From: Ochrobactrum sp. BTU1
GTDB lineage: Bacteria > Pseudomonadota > Alphaproteobacteria > Rhizobiales > Rhizobiaceae
Length of the DNA stretch: 64,000 nt
NCBI GenBank assembly: GCA_018798825.1
Contig: CP076356.1
Coordinates: 310,001-374,000 of the forward strand
Direction: 5' to 3'
The position numbers were made by a program, and so were the translations under genes. A model generated the notes under the pieces. It had not been told where the DNA came from. It saw nothing but the letters and a program-made list of their open reading frames with translations, and searched no databases. Shown here one piece after another: positions 52,149 to 61,904 of this stretch; within the stretch, counting starts at the first letter, position 1, and each line of letters starts with the position of its first letter.

Positions 52149-52874
52149 ATGCAGTACAATTTCGATCTTGGTATTATCTTCCAGGAACAATACTTTAATC
52201 TTCTCGTCTCCGGCTTCTCGACGACAATCTTGCTCACGCTGACTTCGCTTTTGCTTGCATTCTTTGTCGGCAGTGTTCTGACAGGTCTTCGGCTCACGGG
52301 CTGGTGGATTGCGGACAAGTTTGTCGCCGTTTATGTGGCTTTCCACCGAAACGTTCCGATGGTGGTCCATATCCTGTTTTGGTATTTCGGTGTTGCGGCC
52401 CTTCTGCCACAATCTGTGACGAACTGGCTTTATGATCACAATGCTGAATTCCTGATGGCGATGATCGCGATCGGTCTGGTCGGATCGGCCTACATTTCCG
52501 AAGATTTGCGTAGCGCCGTTCGCTCGATACCGGCAGGCCAGACAGAAGCTGCCCGTGCGCTTGGGCTAAACTACATATCGACATTGCGACGCATTATCCT
52601 GCCTCAGGCATTTCGCATCGCAGTACCGCCACTGGTCAGTCAGACAGTATTGATGTTCAAAAACACCAGCCTGGCTATGGCAATCGGTGTCCTAGAGCTT
52701 ACGGCTGCGGGTCGGGAGATCGAAAACTACACCTTCAAAACATTTGAAATCTATGTCGTCATCACCGTGTTCTATCTCGTGTTCTCGCTATTAATCATGT
52801 GGGGTGGTAGTGTCCTTGCGCATCGCTATTCTACTGTCGTGCGCACAGACCCAGCATCCGTAAAGGCTGGCTGA
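52149..52874 (+). CDS. polar amino-acid-type ABC transporter permease
   Basis: 241-residue permease. Family start FSTTILLTLTSLLLAFFVGS, then VYVAFHRNVPMVVHILFWYF, and EAA loop AARALGLNYISTLRRIILPQ. One base separates it from the second permease. Works with the ATPase at 53589-54311. Confidence 0.95.
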   Translation: MQYNFDLGIIFQEQYFNLLVSGFSTTILLTLTSLLLAFFVGSVLTGLRLTGWWIADKFVAVYVAFHRNVPMVVHILFWYFGVAALLPQSVTNWLYDHNAEFLMAMIAIGLVGSAYISEDLRSAVRSIPAGQTEAARALGLNYISTLRRIILPQAFRIAVPPLVSQTVLMFKNTSLAMAIGVLELTAAGREIENYTFKTFEIYVVITVFYLVFSLLIMWGGSVLAHRYSTVVRTDPASVKAG

Positions 52875-52875
52875 G

Positions 52876-53592
52876 ATGCTTGAAATCATTCAAAACAATT
52901 GGCTTTTGCTTCTCATTGGCTCCTATCCACATGGTCCTATTGGTGGGCTCGCTGCAACTTTGGGAATGGCAATAAGCAGCATATTGCTGGCACTGCCGTT
53001 AAGCATTCTGCTCGCTCTTGCCCGGCTTAGTCCTTTCGCAGCTGTTCGACTGCCGGCTATCGCTGTCATCTACTTCGTGCGCGGCGTGCCGCTACTGATG
53101 TTCATCTTCTGGGCTTATTTTCTTATTCCCCTTGTTACCGGTGCTTCCGTTCCTGGTTATGTCGTCATGATTGTCACGCTTGCCTTTTATGAAAGTGCAT
53201 ATCTTGCGGAGATTATACGCGCTGGAATTCAAGCACTTCCTGCTGGCCAGTACGAGGCAGGAAGAACTCTGGGGCTGCCGTATCTAAAAGTTATGCGGGT
53301 GATCATTCTTCCTCAGGCACTCTTCAACATGCTCCCGAGCATGCTCAATCAGTTGGTCTCGACGGTTAAGGAAACTTCACTGGCCTATATCATTGGAACG
53401 CAGGAATTAACTTTTGCTGCAGACCAGATCAACAATGTCCTGTTGACCAAGCCTTTTGAAGTATTTGGCCTGCTGGCACTGACCTACTTTGTTTTGAACT
53501 TCACGCTGACATCTATCGCGAAGTTTGCCGAGAATAAAATCAATGACAAGCGTTCTGGCGCCAGGTCGACAGTCGAAAGTGCAACGGTATGA
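52876..53592 (+). CDS. polar amino-acid-type ABC transporter permease (second)
   Basis: 238-residue permease. [20 protein letters not shown] and [20 protein letters not shown] are the membrane signatures, and [20 protein letters not shown] is the EAA loop. Its end overlaps the ATPase start by four bases. Confidence 0.95.
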   Translation: MLEIIQNNWLLLLIGSYPHGPIGGLAATLGMAISSILLALPLSILLALARLSPFAAVRLPAIAVIYFVRGVPLLMFIFWAYFLIPLVTGASVPGYVVMIVTLAFYESAYLAEIIRAGIQALPAGQYEAGRTLGLPYLKVMRVIILPQALFNMLPSMLNQLVSTVKETSLAYIIGTQELTFAADQINNVLLTKPFEVFGLLALTYFVLNFTLTSIAKFAENKINDKRSGARSTVESATV

Positions 53593-54311
53593 TAAAATTT
53601 TCGAACGTCTGCAAATGGTACGGCGAGTATAAGGCACTCGATGACATCAACGCTGGTGTCAGCCGCGGGGAAGTTGTTGTTATCTGTGGACCATCCGGTT
53701 CTGGTAAATCAACTCTGATTAGGACGATAAACCGTCTTGAAGCGATCCAGTCAGGGGAAATTCAGGTTGATGGCGTGAATGTAAATGCGCGGTCTACCAA
53801 TATTGATGAGCTGCGCACGCATATCGGCTTTGTCTTCCAGCAGTTCAATCTATTTCCTCATCTGAGCGTGCTGGAGAACCTCACTCTTGCACCTTTGGAA
53901 CTGAAAAAGGCCAAAAAGGCAGAAGCTCAGTCGCGGGCGACGGAGCTGTTGACCCGTGTTGGCCTTGCGCATAAGGCAAACGCCTATCCCCTCCAACTTT
54001 CAGGCGGTCAGCAGCAACGTGTAGCAATTGCGCGGGCTCTGGTGATGCGGCCACCAGTCATGCTTTTTGACGAGCCGACAAGCTCACTTGATCCTGAAAT
54101 GGTCGGTGAAGTCCTGCAGGTTATGAAGGGGCTCGCCAGTGAGGGCATGACGATGGTTTGCGTCACCCACGAAATGGGCTTTGCCCGCGAAGTCGCAGAT
54201 CGCATTTGGTTTATGGACGAAGGCCGTCTTATCGAAACCGCAACGCCATCTGAGTTCTTCGCAAACCCAAAAAGTGAACGAGCTAAAAAGTTCCTTTCCG
54301 AAATTTTGTAG
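53589..54311 (+). CDS. polar amino-acid-type ABC transporter ATPase
   Basis: 240-residue ATPase of the GlnQ type, the standard length. Walker [10 protein letters not shown], signature LSGGQQQR, Walker [15 protein letters not shown], switch His in CVTHEMGFA. Drives the permease pair encoded just upstream. Confidence 0.96.
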   Translation: MIKFSNVCKWYGEYKALDDINAGVSRGEVVVICGPSGSGKSTLIRTINRLEAIQSGEIQVDGVNVNARSTNIDELRTHIGFVFQQFNLFPHLSVLENLTLAPLELKKAKKAEAQSRATELLTRVGLAHKANAYPLQLSGGQQQRVAIARALVMRPPVMLFDEPTSSLDPEMVGEVLQVMKGLASEGMTMVCVTHEMGFAREVADRIWFMDEGRLIETATPSEFFANPKSERAKKFLSEIL

Positions 54312-54397
54312 GACACCGGTCCAGCACATGACAAGGCAGTGGCTAGCGGAGCGCTGGCTTGGTTCAGCGCCAGCCATAAAAGCAGAAGGACATTACA

Positions 54398-55606
54398 GTG
54401 ATTGAGTTTCAACCTGCATCCCGGGTAAATCGTATCAAGCCATCTCCGAGTTCACTTGCTTCAGCGCGCGCACGGGATCTTAAGGCGGAGGGGCGCGATA
54501 TTGTCGACCTCACCGTAGGGGAGCCGGATTTCGACACACCTGACAATATCAAGGAAGCGGGTATTGAAGCAATCAGGTCGGGCGATACGAAATACACTCC
54601 CGTTAACGGCACGGCGGCTCTGCGCAAAGCAATTCAAGCTAAATTTAAGCGTTCATCCGGCCTTTGCTACGAAAATGATCAGATATGTGTTGGGGGCGGC
54701 GCCAAGCAGATTATTTTTCTGGCGCTAATGGCAAGCGTTGAACGTGGAAGTGAAGTCATTATTCCTACCCCTTATTGGGTCTCCTATCCTGACATGGTGT
54801 TGGCTAACAATGGCAAACCAGTCATTGTGGAATGCCGTGAAGAAAATGGCTTCAAGCTCACCGCGGAAGCGCTCGAACAGGCCATTACCCCGAACACACG
54901 TTGGCTGATTATCAACTCGCCGTCCAACCCTTCCGGTTCCGTTTATACGCGCGAAGAACTCACTCAGCTTGCGGCCGTGCTTGTCCGGCATCCGCATGTA
55001 TGGGTGCTCGCCGATGAAATCTACAATGAGGTCCTTTTTGACAGCAACGCACCGGACAACGTTGCAACTGTTGAAGCGAGCCTTAAAGAGCGCTTGTTTA
55101 TCATCAACGGCGTCTCAAAGACCTATGCTATGACCGGTTGGCGCATCGGGTACGGTGTCGGAAACGTGAAGCTTGTTGCAGCGATAAATAAACTGCAATC
55201 ACAAATGTCTTCCTGCCCGTCCTCGATCAGTCAGGCCGCTGCGGTGGAAGCACTTGATGGCGATCAATCTTTTATTACGACAGCTGCAAGCGTTTATCGT
55301 GGGCGGCGTGACCTTGCAGTCGGTCTTCTCAATGCAATTCCCTGCATTCGTTGCACGTCACCCAACGGCGCGTTCTATGTTTTTCCAAACTGCACCGGCG
55401 TTTTTGGCAAGGTAAAGCCAGATGGCAAGCAGATCGAAACTGATCTCGACTTCATCATCTACCTCCTCGAAAGCGTCGGTGTCGCTGCTCTTCACGGCAG
55501 TGCATATGGAATGCCGGGATACTTCCGGCTTTCAATTGCGACTTCGGAAGAGGTAATCCGGGAAGGCTGCACTCGTATCGCTGCTGCAATACAGGCACTG
55601 CGATAA
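54398..55606 (+). CDS. aspartate-aminotransferase-family (class I/II) enzyme
   Basis: PLP-dependent aminotransferase, 402 residues. N-terminal RVNRIKPSPSSLASARARDL, then DLTVGEPDFDTPDNI; PLP-contacting NSPSNPSGSVY and DEIYNEV; the Schiff-base Lys in NGVSKTYAMTGWRIGYG; and the C-terminal Arg in YFRLSIATS that holds the alpha-carboxylate. It follows the ABC transporter, which suggests it removes the amino group of the imported compound, giving a 2-oxo acid for the downstream aldolase or reductase. Confidence 0.92.
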   Translation: MIEFQPASRVNRIKPSPSSLASARARDLKAEGRDIVDLTVGEPDFDTPDNIKEAGIEAIRSGDTKYTPVNGTAALRKAIQAKFKRSSGLCYENDQICVGGGAKQIIFLALMASVERGSEVIIPTPYWVSYPDMVLANNGKPVIVECREENGFKLTAEALEQAITPNTRWLIINSPSNPSGSVYTREELTQLAAVLVRHPHVWVLADEIYNEVLFDSNAPDNVATVEASLKERLFIINGVSKTYAMTGWRIGYGVGNVKLVAAINKLQSQMSSCPSSISQAAAVEALDGDQSFITTAASVYRGRRDLAVGLLNAIPCIRCTSPNGAFYVFPNCTGVFGKVKPDGKQIETDLDFIIYLLESVGVAALHGSAYGMPGYFRLSIATSEEVIREGCTRIAAAIQALR

Positions 55607-55646
55607 TTATTCATTCATCTACGATCAAGAACAGGGACGCACGCCA

Positions 55647-56363
55647 ATGAGTGGTGACGTGTTACGCAGTAAACTGGCAACTGGTGCGAGCGTTACGATG
55701 TTCAATCCCCATCATGTTTCAACTGGACTGGCAGCTCGTCTGATTGAGCTCGGTGCCGATTCCGTGTTTCTTGATTGTGAGCACGGAACCTGGGGCTTTG
55801 ATGATGTCCGCACGACGGTGCAGATTACACGATCTGTTGGCGGCGCTGCCGTCGTTCGTCCACACTCACATGAACGACCTATCATCATCCGCTATCTTAA
55901 TGCAGGCGCAGATGGCATTATGGTTCCAATGGTTGAATCGGCGGAACAGGCGCGGTTAATCGTTGATGCTGTGCGTTATGCTTTACCTTCGGACCATGCG
56001 AAGCGACTGATCGTTGCGATGATAGAAACGACGTCGGCAATTGACAACCTAGAGGATATTCTTGCCGTTGAAGGTGTTGATGTCTTCTTCATTGGGCCTG
56101 GTGACCTCTCACAGGACATGGGGTTTCCTCCGGCTCCGCCATTTGGCAAGCCACGCCCTGAAGAGGTAATGGCAAAGGTCGCGGAAGCCATCGATAAAAT
56201 CCGCAATGCGGGGAAGATTGCAGGTACACTGGCAACGCTTCAGGAAATCCCACACTGGCGGGCGAAAGGGGTGCAGTTCTTTTATATTCACTCCGATCCT
56301 TTCCTCCGCAATGGCATTATGGAAATTAAATCGACACTGGCATCTGTAGGACCCGATACATGA
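55647..56363 (+). CDS. HpcH/HpaI-type aldolase
   Basis: Class II metal-dependent aldolase of 238 residues. Catalytic features: FLDCEHGTWGFDDVR with the conserved Glu-His, GADGIMVPMVESAEQARLIV with the metal-binding Glu, and FIGPGDLSQDMGF with the metal-binding Asp. Typical reactions split 2-keto-3-deoxy sugar acids or 4-hydroxy-2-oxoacids into pyruvate plus an aldehyde. It overlaps the next SDR by four bases. Confidence 0.9.
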   Translation: MSGDVLRSKLATGASVTMFNPHHVSTGLAARLIELGADSVFLDCEHGTWGFDDVRTTVQITRSVGGAAVVRPHSHERPIIIRYLNAGADGIMVPMVESAEQARLIVDAVRYALPSDHAKRLIVAMIETTSAIDNLEDILAVEGVDVFFIGPGDLSQDMGFPPAPPFGKPRPEEVMAKVAEAIDKIRNAGKIAGTLATLQEIPHWRAKGVQFFYIHSDPFLRNGIMEIKSTLASVGPDT

Positions 56364-57127
56364 CGTTTCCATTATTTGATCTTGGTGGCCGACGCGCACT
56401 CATCACTGGCTCCTCGCAAGGTATTGGTCTTGCAATCGCTGGCGGGCTGGCCGCGCACGGCGCCGCCGTTGTCCTTAATGGACGCGATGTCGCAAAACTT
56501 GACGCGGCGGCTGCCTGTTTGCGGGCGCAAGGCTTTTCTGTAGAGACGGCAGCGTTTGACGTGACGAATGCAAGTGGCGTGCAGCAAGGCGTTGCTGCAA
56601 TTGAGGAAGATCAGGGTCCTATTGATATCCTGATTAACAATGCCGGTATGCAGTTTCGCTCGCCGCTTGAGGATTTTCCTGTTGATCGCTGGGATGAGTT
56701 GCTTAGGACAAATATCTCAAGCGCCTTTTATGCCGGACAAGCTGTTGCGCGCTTTATGATTAAGCGCGGCAAAGGCAAGATCATCAATATCGCGTCCGTT
56801 CAAAGTGAACTCGCACGGCCAGGGATCGCACCCTATACCGCAACAAAAGGCGCTATAAAGAACCTTACCCGAGGAATGTGTGCGGACTGGGCTCGCTATG
56901 GGTTGCAGATCAACGCTATTGCGCCGGGCTATTTCAAAACACCTCTCAATCAGGCGCTTGTGGACAGTGAGGAGTTTTCCTCATGGCTGCAAAACCGCAC
57001 TCCTGCAGGACGCTGGGGTGAGGTGGAAGAACTGATCGGAGCAGCGGTGTTTCTGTCCGCGCAGGCATCGTCATTTGTAAATGGACACACTCTTTATGTT
57101 GACGGCGGGATCACCACTTGTCTCTGA
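56360..57127 (+). CDS. SDR similar to gluconate 5-dehydrogenase
   Basis: 255-residue SDR with TGSSQGIG, NNAG and a complete catalytic set (Ser in NIASVQS, Tyr and Lys in APYTATKGA). Together with the IdnD-like enzyme at 58616-59647 it suggests an L-idonate to 5-ketogluconate to D-gluconate route, in which this protein (IdnO role) would reduce 5-ketogluconate. Overlaps neighbours on both sides. Confidence 0.88.
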   Translation: MTFPLFDLGGRRALITGSSQGIGLAIAGGLAAHGAAVVLNGRDVAKLDAAAACLRAQGFSVETAAFDVTNASGVQQGVAAIEEDQGPIDILINNAGMQFRSPLEDFPVDRWDELLRTNISSAFYAGQAVARFMIKRGKGKIINIASVQSELARPGIAPYTATKGAIKNLTRGMCADWARYGLQINAIAPGYFKTPLNQALVDSEEFSSWLQNRTPAGRWGEVEELIGAAVFLSAQASSFVNGHTLYVDGGITTCL

Positions 57128-57632
57128 TTTAACGTCGCCGGCGCCGGTTATTGTGATGGGAGTTTCAGGCTGTGGCAAGTCATCCGTCGGACGACTTCTC
57201 GCGGTTAGCCTTGAGGCAGAATTTATTGAAGGCGATGATCTTCACTCGCCCCACAATGTCTCAAAAATGCAGGCTGGCATTCCACTCACTGACGATGATC
57301 GCTGGCCATGGCTTGATGCCATCGGCAACAGGCTCGCTTGGAACCCAAATGTGGTGGTGTCCTGTTCGGCACTGCGCAGAGTTTACAGAGAGCGGTTGCG
57401 GGTGGCGGCCGGGCGTCCGCTGACATTCGTTTGTCTGCAGGGGCCAAGGCAGCTGCTGTTTGAACGAATATCAGCGCGCCAGAACCATTACATGCCAGCC
57501 GCGTTGCTTGACAGTCAGTTCAACACACTTGAACTTCCGACAGACGAAGATGATGCGATCATCGTCGATATTGAGCGCTCGGCCCAGAATGTCGCTGATC
57601 TCGCGCTGCCGCTGATTGTCAGGCGGCGATGA
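57099..57632 (+). CDS. gluconokinase
   Basis: Phosphorylates D-gluconate to 6-phosphogluconate. About 177 residues, GntK/IdnK size. P-loop VIVMGVSGCGKSSVG, then FIEGDDLHSPHNVSKMQAGI and PLTDDDRWPWLDAI, and CSALRRVYRERLR, all classic for the family. The start is uncertain: ATGs at 57099 or 57081 both lie inside the end of the SDR gene (overlap of 29 or 47 bases) and neither has a good ribosome site, so translation is probably coupled. It feeds the 6-phosphogluconate dehydrogenase encoded last in the operon. Confidence 0.92.
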   Translation: MTAGSPLVSDLTSPAPVIVMGVSGCGKSSVGRLLAVSLEAEFIEGDDLHSPHNVSKMQAGIPLTDDDRWPWLDAIGNRLAWNPNVVVSCSALRRVYRERLRVAAGRPLTFVCLQGPRQLLFERISARQNHYMPAALLDSQFNTLELPTDEDDAIIVDIERSAQNVADLALPLIVRRR

Positions 57633-57664
57633 CGAACATTCCTCCAAATTATCACGGTGAAGCT

Positions 57665-58606
57665 ATGTCAAAACCCGAAATTCTTCTGATGGGCGCTTAT
57701 CCTGAATGGGATCTTTTAGCACTTCAAGCCTGTTATCATGTTCACAAGGTCTATGAAGCGCAGGATAGGGATGCTTTCATTGCACAGCATGCGCCGGAAA
57801 TTCGCGCGATCGCGACCCGTGGTGAACTCGGCGCATCAGCCAGGCTGATGCAGGCACTCCCTAAGCTCGAAATTGTTGCCTGCTACGGCGTGGGTACTGA
57901 TGCGATTGATTTGGCATATGCGCGAGGTGCCGGCATCCGTGTAACCAATACACCGGATGTTCTGACCGCTGATGTTGCCGATCTTGGCGTGGCATTGTTG
58001 CTCGCAACTGCACGCAAGTTACCGCAGGGAGATCAATTTGTCCGTGAGGGCAAATGGGCCAGAGGCAATATGGAAATGGTCACACGCGTCAGTGGGAAGC
58101 GTGTTGGTGTGGTCGGTTTTGGCCGGATCGGCGCAGCCGTTGCAAAACGACTGGCCGCATTTGATTGTGATGTTGCCTACTTCAGCAGAAATCAACGCGA
58201 CGGTGTAGCCTATCCTTTTTTCAAAGATCTTCTGGAAATGGCAAAATGGTCGGAATTTTTGATTGTTACACTTTCAGGCGGTGATGCAACCCGAAACATG
58301 ATCGACAGCGCTGTGCTAGAAGCGCTCGGTAAGCAGGGTATTCTGGTCAATGTTTCGCGCGGTTCAACTGTCGATGAAGCCGCACTTCTTAAAGTGCTGG
58401 AAAACAAAGCGATTAAGGGCGCTGGCCTTGATGTTTTCCTGAATGAACCAGAGATCGATGAGCGTTTTTTTGCTCTCGATAATGTTGTCGTTCAGCCGCA
58501 TCACGGTTCAGGAACATTAGAGACGCGACAGGCGATGGGCAAACTTGTGCGCGACAATCTGGCTGCCCATTTCGCCGGGTTAGACCTACTTACTTCAGTT
58601 GTGTGA
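57665..58606 (+). CDS. D-2-hydroxyacid dehydrogenase (2-ketogluconate/hydroxypyruvate reductase type)
   Basis: 313 residues. Substrate domain halves flank the cofactor domain with VGVVGFGRIGAAVAKRLAAF. The catalytic triad is Arg in VNVSRGSTVDE, Glu in FLNEPEID and His in VVQPHHGSGT. In this operon the likely substrate is 2-ketogluconate, reduced to gluconate for the kinase; glyoxylate or hydroxypyruvate reduction is possible. The ATG at 57665 is preferred; the frame upstream overlaps gluconokinase. Confidence 0.9.
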   Translation: MSKPEILLMGAYPEWDLLALQACYHVHKVYEAQDRDAFIAQHAPEIRAIATRGELGASARLMQALPKLEIVACYGVGTDAIDLAYARGAGIRVTNTPDVLTADVADLGVALLLATARKLPQGDQFVREGKWARGNMEMVTRVSGKRVGVVGFGRIGAAVAKRLAAFDCDVAYFSRNQRDGVAYPFFKDLLEMAKWSEFLIVTLSGGDATRNMIDSAVLEALGKQGILVNVSRGSTVDEAALLKVLENKAIKGAGLDVFLNEPEIDERFFALDNVVVQPHHGSGTLETRQAMGKLVRDNLAAHFAGLDLLTSVV

Positions 58607-58615
58607 GGAAACGCC

Positions 58616-59647
58616 ATGCAAGCTATTGTCATTCATGCCGCAAAAGATTTGCGTATTGAGGAACGCGTGCCTGAAACGGCAGGGGTTGGTGAAGTAGAAG
58701 TGAAGATTGAAGCCGGCGGCATTTGCGGCTCCGATCTGCACTATTATAACCATGGTGGCTTTGGTACGGTTCGCCTGCGTGAACCCATGGTGCTTGGTCA
58801 CGAAGTCGCCGGAACGATTGTTGCTTTGGGCGATGGCGTATCCGGTCTTGCCATCGGTGACCGGGTTGCTGTTTCACCCAGTCGTCCCTGTGGTGATTGT
58901 GACTATTGTCACAAAGGTATGCAGAACCACTGCATCAATATGCGTTTTTATGGAAGCGCAATGCCCATGCCGCATATTCAGGGCGCATTTCGCCAGCGGC
59001 TTGTTGCCCGACAGGCGCAATGTTTCAAGGTCGCAGACGACATCTCCATCAATGAAGCAGCATTGGCTGAGCCATTTGCAGTGGCTTTGCATGCGGCTGC
59101 GCGCGCAGGCAGTCTGTTGGGCAAGCGTGTCCTGGTGAGTGGTTGTGGTCCGATCGGTGCGTTGGCCATCATTGCAGCGCGCGCACATGGTGCCTGTGAG
59201 ATTGTGGCAACAGACGTAATGGATGCGGTACTAACAAAAGCTCTAGCGGTTGGTGCGGATAAAGTTCTCAATATCCGCAAAGATCCGCAGGCCCTTGCAG
59301 CTTATGCTGCAAATAAAGGCTATTTTGACGTGCAGTTTGAGGCCTCTGGCAATGAACAAGCTATCCGCAGTGGGCTTGAGGTGTTGAGGCCGCGTTCTGT
59401 TCTCGTTCAGCTTGGGCTCGGCGATGAAATGTCACTTCCGCAGAATACCATCGTTGCAAAAGAAATCGAATTGAAGGGCACATTCCGCTTCCATGGCGAG
59501 TTTGGTCTGGCCGTTGATCTCATCAACACGAAGCGCGTCGACCTCAAGCCGCTCTTATCAGCTGTTTATCCGTACGAGGATGCAATCAAAGCGTTCGAAA
59601 TAGCTGGAGATCGTAGTCAGTCTATGAAAGTTCAGCTAAGTTTCTGA
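58616..59647 (+). CDS. L-idonate 5-dehydrogenase-like zinc alcohol dehydrogenase
   Basis: 343-residue medium-chain dehydrogenase. Catalytic zinc site in GGICGSDLHYYNHGG with GHEVAG; the structural zinc is held by the four Cys of CGDCDYCHKGMQNHC; cofactor motif VSGCGPIGALAI. MRFYGSAMPMPHIQGAF and the C-terminal FRFHGEF run parallel to E. coli IdnD, where the enzyme oxidises L-idonate to 5-ketogluconate. Nine bases after the preceding gene. Confidence 0.92.
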   Translation: MQAIVIHAAKDLRIEERVPETAGVGEVEVKIEAGGICGSDLHYYNHGGFGTVRLREPMVLGHEVAGTIVALGDGVSGLAIGDRVAVSPSRPCGDCDYCHKGMQNHCINMRFYGSAMPMPHIQGAFRQRLVARQAQCFKVADDISINEAALAEPFAVALHAAARAGSLLGKRVLVSGCGPIGALAIIAARAHGACEIVATDVMDAVLTKALAVGADKVLNIRKDPQALAAYAANKGYFDVQFEASGNEQAIRSGLEVLRPRSVLVQLGLGDEMSLPQNTIVAKEIELKGTFRFHGEFGLAVDLINTKRVDLKPLLSAVYPYEDAIKAFEIAGDRSQSMKVQLSF

Positions 59648-59723
59648 TCCAGGATGGGGAAACGCGCTTGCGCCGCAAGGTGCCGGCACTCTTCGGGAAA
59701 AGAAATGAAAATGGAGGAATTTA

Positions 59724-61148
59724 ATGTCGCAAGCTGAAATAGGCCTGATTGGCCTCGGTGTTATGGGGTCGAATCTGGCGCTGAATATTGCCGAGAAGGG
59801 CAACCGCATCGCTGTATTTAATCGTACCGTCGAAGCGACCAGAAAATTTTATGAGGAAGCGGGCGAGCTACAGAGCCAGATCATTCCTTGCGAGACGATC
59901 GAAGAATTCATTGCTGCAATTCGTCCGCCACGCCCGATTATCATCATGATCAAAGCCGGCGAGGCCGTCGATCAGCAGATGGAGGCGCTCTCCAGCCACC
60001 TCTCTGATGGTGACATTATGATAGATGCAGGCAACGCGAATTTCCGCGATACCATGCGCCGTTTTGAAAGCCTCAAAAACAGTGGCCTGACCTTTATTGG
60101 TATGGGTGTTTCAGGTGGCGAAGAGGGGGCACGACACGGCCCTTCGATCATGGTTGGCGGCACCGAGGACTCTTACAATCGCGTTCAGTCAGTTCTCAAA
60201 TCGATTGCCGCAAAATATAATGGTGAACCATGTGTTGCCTGGCTTGGTGAAAATGGTGCGGGCCATTTTGTGAAAACCATTCACAACGGCATTGAATACG
60301 CCGATATGCAGATGATCGCCGAAGTTTACGGAGTTCTGCGTGATGGACTTAAAATGTCGGCTGGCGAAATTAGTGAAGTGTTTGGGTCGTGGAACAAGCG
60401 ACGCCTGAACTCTTATCTGATCCAAATTACCGAAAAGGTACTTGCCGCGAGCGATCCCGTCAGCGGAAATCCTGTTGTTGATGTTATTCTTGATAAAGCA
60501 GGCCAAAAAGGCACCGGGAAGTGGTCTGTAATTGAAGCGCAGAACATGGGCGTCGCTGCAACCACGATTGAAGCAGCTGTTGCCGCGCGTTGTATTTCCG
60601 CGCTAAAACAAGAGCGTATCGCAGCCGAGAAAATTCTCGGAATGCCGCCAGTCCCGGCATTGTCCGTCGAAGACAGAGCCATCTTTATTGATGATCTGGA
60701 AAATGCGCTCCTGGCCGCCAAAATTGGCGCTTATGCTCAGGGATTTGCAACACTTGCTGCCGCTTCACGGGAGTTCAACTGGAATCTACCAATGCCCACT
60801 ATCGCGAAGATCTGGCGCGAGGGTTGTATTATTCGCTCCCAGTTCCTTAATGAGATTGCGAGTGCATTTGAAGCTGCGCCGGACGTTGCCAATCTTATTG
60901 TGACGCCAGCTTTTGCAACCTTGATCAATGAAACAGATGGCGCATTAAGGCGCGTTGTTTCGACCGCAGTACTGGCGGGTCTGCCAGTGCCTGCTCTCGC
61001 ATCGGCACTGGGCTATTTTGACAGCTATCGCCGTTCACGCGGCACGGCCAATGTCATTCAGGCGCAGCGCGATTTCTTTGGCGCACACGGCTTTGAGCGG
61101 GTTGACGGCAAAGATATTCCTCACGGCCCTTGGGGCATCAATAGTTGA
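59724..61148 (+). CDS. gnd: 6-phosphogluconate dehydrogenase, decarboxylating
   Basis: Oxidative decarboxylation of 6-phosphogluconate to ribulose 5-phosphate with NADP. 474 residues, full length. N-terminal GLIGLGVMGSNLALNIAEKG and NRT phosphate-binding stretch; substrate loop GMGVSGGEEGARHGPSIMVG; catalytic Lys in GHFVKTIHNGIEY. A GGAGGAA site precedes the ATG. It is the last gene of the 50463-61148 operon and takes the product of gluconokinase. Confidence 0.96.
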   Translation: MSQAEIGLIGLGVMGSNLALNIAEKGNRIAVFNRTVEATRKFYEEAGELQSQIIPCETIEEFIAAIRPPRPIIIMIKAGEAVDQQMEALSSHLSDGDIMIDAGNANFRDTMRRFESLKNSGLTFIGMGVSGGEEGARHGPSIMVGGTEDSYNRVQSVLKSIAAKYNGEPCVAWLGENGAGHFVKTIHNGIEYADMQMIAEVYGVLRDGLKMSAGEISEVFGSWNKRRLNSYLIQITEKVLAASDPVSGNPVVDVILDKAGQKGTGKWSVIEAQNMGVAATTIEAAVAARCISALKQERIAAEKILGMPPVPALSVEDRAIFIDDLENALLAAKIGAYAQGFATLAAASREFNWNLPMPTIAKIWREGCIIRSQFLNEIASAFEAAPDVANLIVTPAFATLINETDGALRRVVSTAVLAGLPVPALASALGYFDSYRRSRGTANVIQAQRDFFGAHGFERVDGKDIPHGPWGINS

Positions 61149-61649
61149 ACCGAAAGAGCGAGCTAAGGTCATTGGAAGTTTATCATGTTGCCTATTTCTT
61201 GAGTGGCAATCAATCAGATCGGCAGATGCTTGTTTCTGCATTTAAATTTTATGCCGTTAAACCGGTCCTTCCGCCAATGGCCCCATTACAGTCGGTAGAA
61301 TTCCGGGGACCCTGACTGGCGATCAAGCGGCCGTGCTGGCACACAACGATGGCCGCTTCGCTAGCTTATTCGTCTGGACCGTACTGCCTGTTTCGTGTCC
61401 CGAAGCCGCCCAAAAGCTATTGCGGTGGAGTTGGGGACGTACAAAATTGATGGCCGGTGCGGCGGCATCGGCCTATATGAAGAGGGAGCCGTTTCCAACG
61501 ACGCAGCACAGACTGGGCTAAGAACGGTAATATCGCAGCCTTATTTGCTTTCTCCGTCCATAAAGCGCATGGTGATCATCACGACAGCATTTGAAACGGG
61601 CGCTGTCATTCAGGCTTAGAATGCCTGGCCCGCAACAAAGGAGGACCCC
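61149..61649. other. intergenic region of about 500 bases
   Basis: No gene supported in either direction; short frames here (61333-61521, 61395-61619) have no ribosome site or motif. The GC-richer stretch at about 61330-61530 may be decayed coding sequence, but I could not identify it. Confidence 0.35.
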
Positions 61650-61904
61650 ATGTCTTCCAACGCCTTGAATTACAGAAACATTACTATGATTTCGCGTCTA
61701 CTCAGGGAGGTTCGCAAGCCCGGCGACACGCAAGAATTGCGCACCGATGCTGCACGCTACCTTGCGCGACGGTTTCAGGAGGGAACATGTGACGAAGGTC
61801 GACTGAATATCGCGTTGAAACAATTCGCCAAGAAGCATCGAACAATGGCGAAAGCCGTTGAGCGTTGGGATGATGAAGGTGGCGCAATTAAAAGCGAAAC
61901 ATAA
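61650..61904 (+). CDS. small conserved-type protein ending RWDDEGG
   Basis: 84 residues, not assigned. The ATG has a strong AAAGGAGGACCCC site. The product is basic and helical (MISRLLREVRKPGDTQEL, then RLNIALKQFAKKHRTMAKAV) and ends with ERWDDEGGAIKSET, like the RWENEGG end of the protein at 16392-16667. Its stop overlaps the start of the broken DUF1488 gene by one base (TAATG), so the two were an operon. Confidence 0.75.
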   Translation: MSSNALNYRNITMISRLLREVRKPGDTQELRTDAARYLARRFQEGTCDEGRLNIALKQFAKKHRTMAKAVERWDDEGGAIKSET

